A stretch of 64,000 nt of DNA from Cucumis sativus (taxonomy: Eukaryota; Streptophyta; Magnoliopsida; Cucurbitales; Cucurbitaceae), in assembly GCF_000004075.3 (NCBI RefSeq), contig NC_026661.2, forward strand, positions 21,232,307 through 21,296,306, given 5' to 3'. Positions 63,251-64,000 of the stretch are shown here, in pieces. The notes below the pieces were generated by a model, which made no database searches, was not told where the DNA came from, and saw only the letters and a list, made by a program, of their open reading frames with translations. The position numbers and the translations under genes were made by a program. How positions within the stretch are numbered: the first letter of the stretch is position 1; each line of letters starts with the position of its first letter.

Positions 63251-64000
63251 AATTTGAGGCACGAACCAAACGTTGGTGGAGCAAGTGAGTTATTACGACT
63301 CAATCAAACGACTTTAAAATTTGGACACTAGGTATATCAGTGGTGTACATCTATTTATAATGTACACTGAATTATAACAAACGTTATTTTAAATCCATGG
63401 TTAATGCCATATTTTATATCTTCCATCATTCTCTATTTTCATTTTTTGGTAACACTAGTTATTGTAAACTACTAATTGTAACTCATTGATTCTAACGGTC
63501 AAATTGTGTTTTAACTGTATATTTAAATTTACACGCATAGTGCTTTTTTAAGAGGTTGTTACGACCTCTAGATTGTTTGTTTACAATGGAATTTTGATTT
63601 TATTAACTTGTAAGAAGTTAAATTTTGAAATAACAGATTATTATCGTGGTGTCTATTCTTTTCGCAATCTACTAAGATTTACTATATTTTATATGTTCTT
63701 CTCTAATTAATACGCGACTATTCTAAAATAGTATGTATGCAATGTTTTTTAAGTACTATATTTCTAACTCAAATGTCAAATTCAATATTAGATTCACCTT
63801 ATTTTTAGTTTTTCTCAAGTAGTACGTGTGTTCTTTCCAAATTTTATATATCAATGCACTCAAATTTTAGCAACATTTTCACACATGGAACATAAAACCT
63901 TTTTTTTTTCTTTCCACATATCTCTAGTTCAACATATACTTAGAGCTTGGGAAGTGAGGTAGTTTTACATCAAGTTGGGATTTTGGGTTAGAAACATGGA

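Larger units (their letters stand above)
61631..64000. other. RPL7 leader, promoter and right-hand intergenic DNA
   Basis: After the RPL7 leader intron and promoter (to about 62600) the sequence is AT-rich. It holds a TATCA-type repeat (62690-62880) and a MITE candidate (63011-63250). From 63300 to the window end I see only AT-rich DNA with no gene. Confidence 0.55.

Overview
This is a plant nuclear chromosome segment. It is AT-rich and intron-rich, with GT-AG introns, N-terminal organelle-type presequences and plant-type genes (a DWF5 sterol reductase, a TIFY/CCT/GATA factor and a V-ATPase catalytic subunit). The organism is a eudicot. The short AT-rich dispersed repeats (TATCA...TGATAGA type), the LINE remnants and the gene content look cucurbit-like (Cucumis, Citrullus or Benincasa type), but that placement is an inference from pattern recognition and was not searched. 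I see no prokaryotic genes, CRISPR arrays or viral genes.

Eight protein-coding genes were reconstructed exon by exon. Every splice junction was checked for GT/AG and reading phase, and each CDS closes as an intact frame. Left to right: (1) a DUF3754 membrane protein, + strand, 188-9518, 14 exons, 739 aa; (2) V-ATPase subunit A, + strand, 11742-16973, 19 exons, 623 aa; (3) delta-7 sterol reductase DWF5, + strand, 21228-27538, 13 exons, 435 aa; (4) a five-KH-domain RNA-binding protein, + strand, 28456-33512, 7 exons, 716 aa; (5) a TIFY-CCT-GATA zinc-finger transcription factor (ZML type), - strand, 34217-39117, 7 coding exons, 299 aa; (6) class I alpha-1,2-mannosidase MNS1/2, + strand, 43411-51076, 14 exons, 570 aa; (7) cation diffusion facilitator MTPC4 (ZNT9-like), + strand, 53327-58539, 13 exons, 471 aa; (8) ribosomal protein uL30/RPL7, - strand, 60379-61630, 6 coding exons, 243 aa.

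The genes are not one pathway. They cover vacuolar proton pumping, brassinosteroid-precursor synthesis, N-glycan trimming in ER/Golgi, metal transport, translation, RNA binding and light/stress-type transcription control. Four neighbours (KH, GATA, MNS, MTPC4) match, from memory, four consecutive Arabidopsis loci (At1g51580 to At1g51610) with MNS and GATA swapped, so this is probably an old conserved block with a local rearrangement.

The spaces between genes and the long introns hold degraded mobile DNA: four separate LINE C-terminal fragments, each in an intron of a different gene; tRNA-derived SINE-like pieces; a 760-bp Tourist/PIF-like MITE with a TAA target duplication; two weaker MITE candidates; and several young tandem duplications (131 bp, 32 bp, about 210 bp, 27-bp units). 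The RPL7 upstream region carries a telo-box and several TGGGCC/TGGGCT site II elements, the usual control signature of plant ribosomal protein genes. I found no convincing previously undescribed system. The most useful observations are the rearranged synteny block, the intronic LINE set and the possible mitochondrial-type MTPC4 presequence with its polyglutamine tract.
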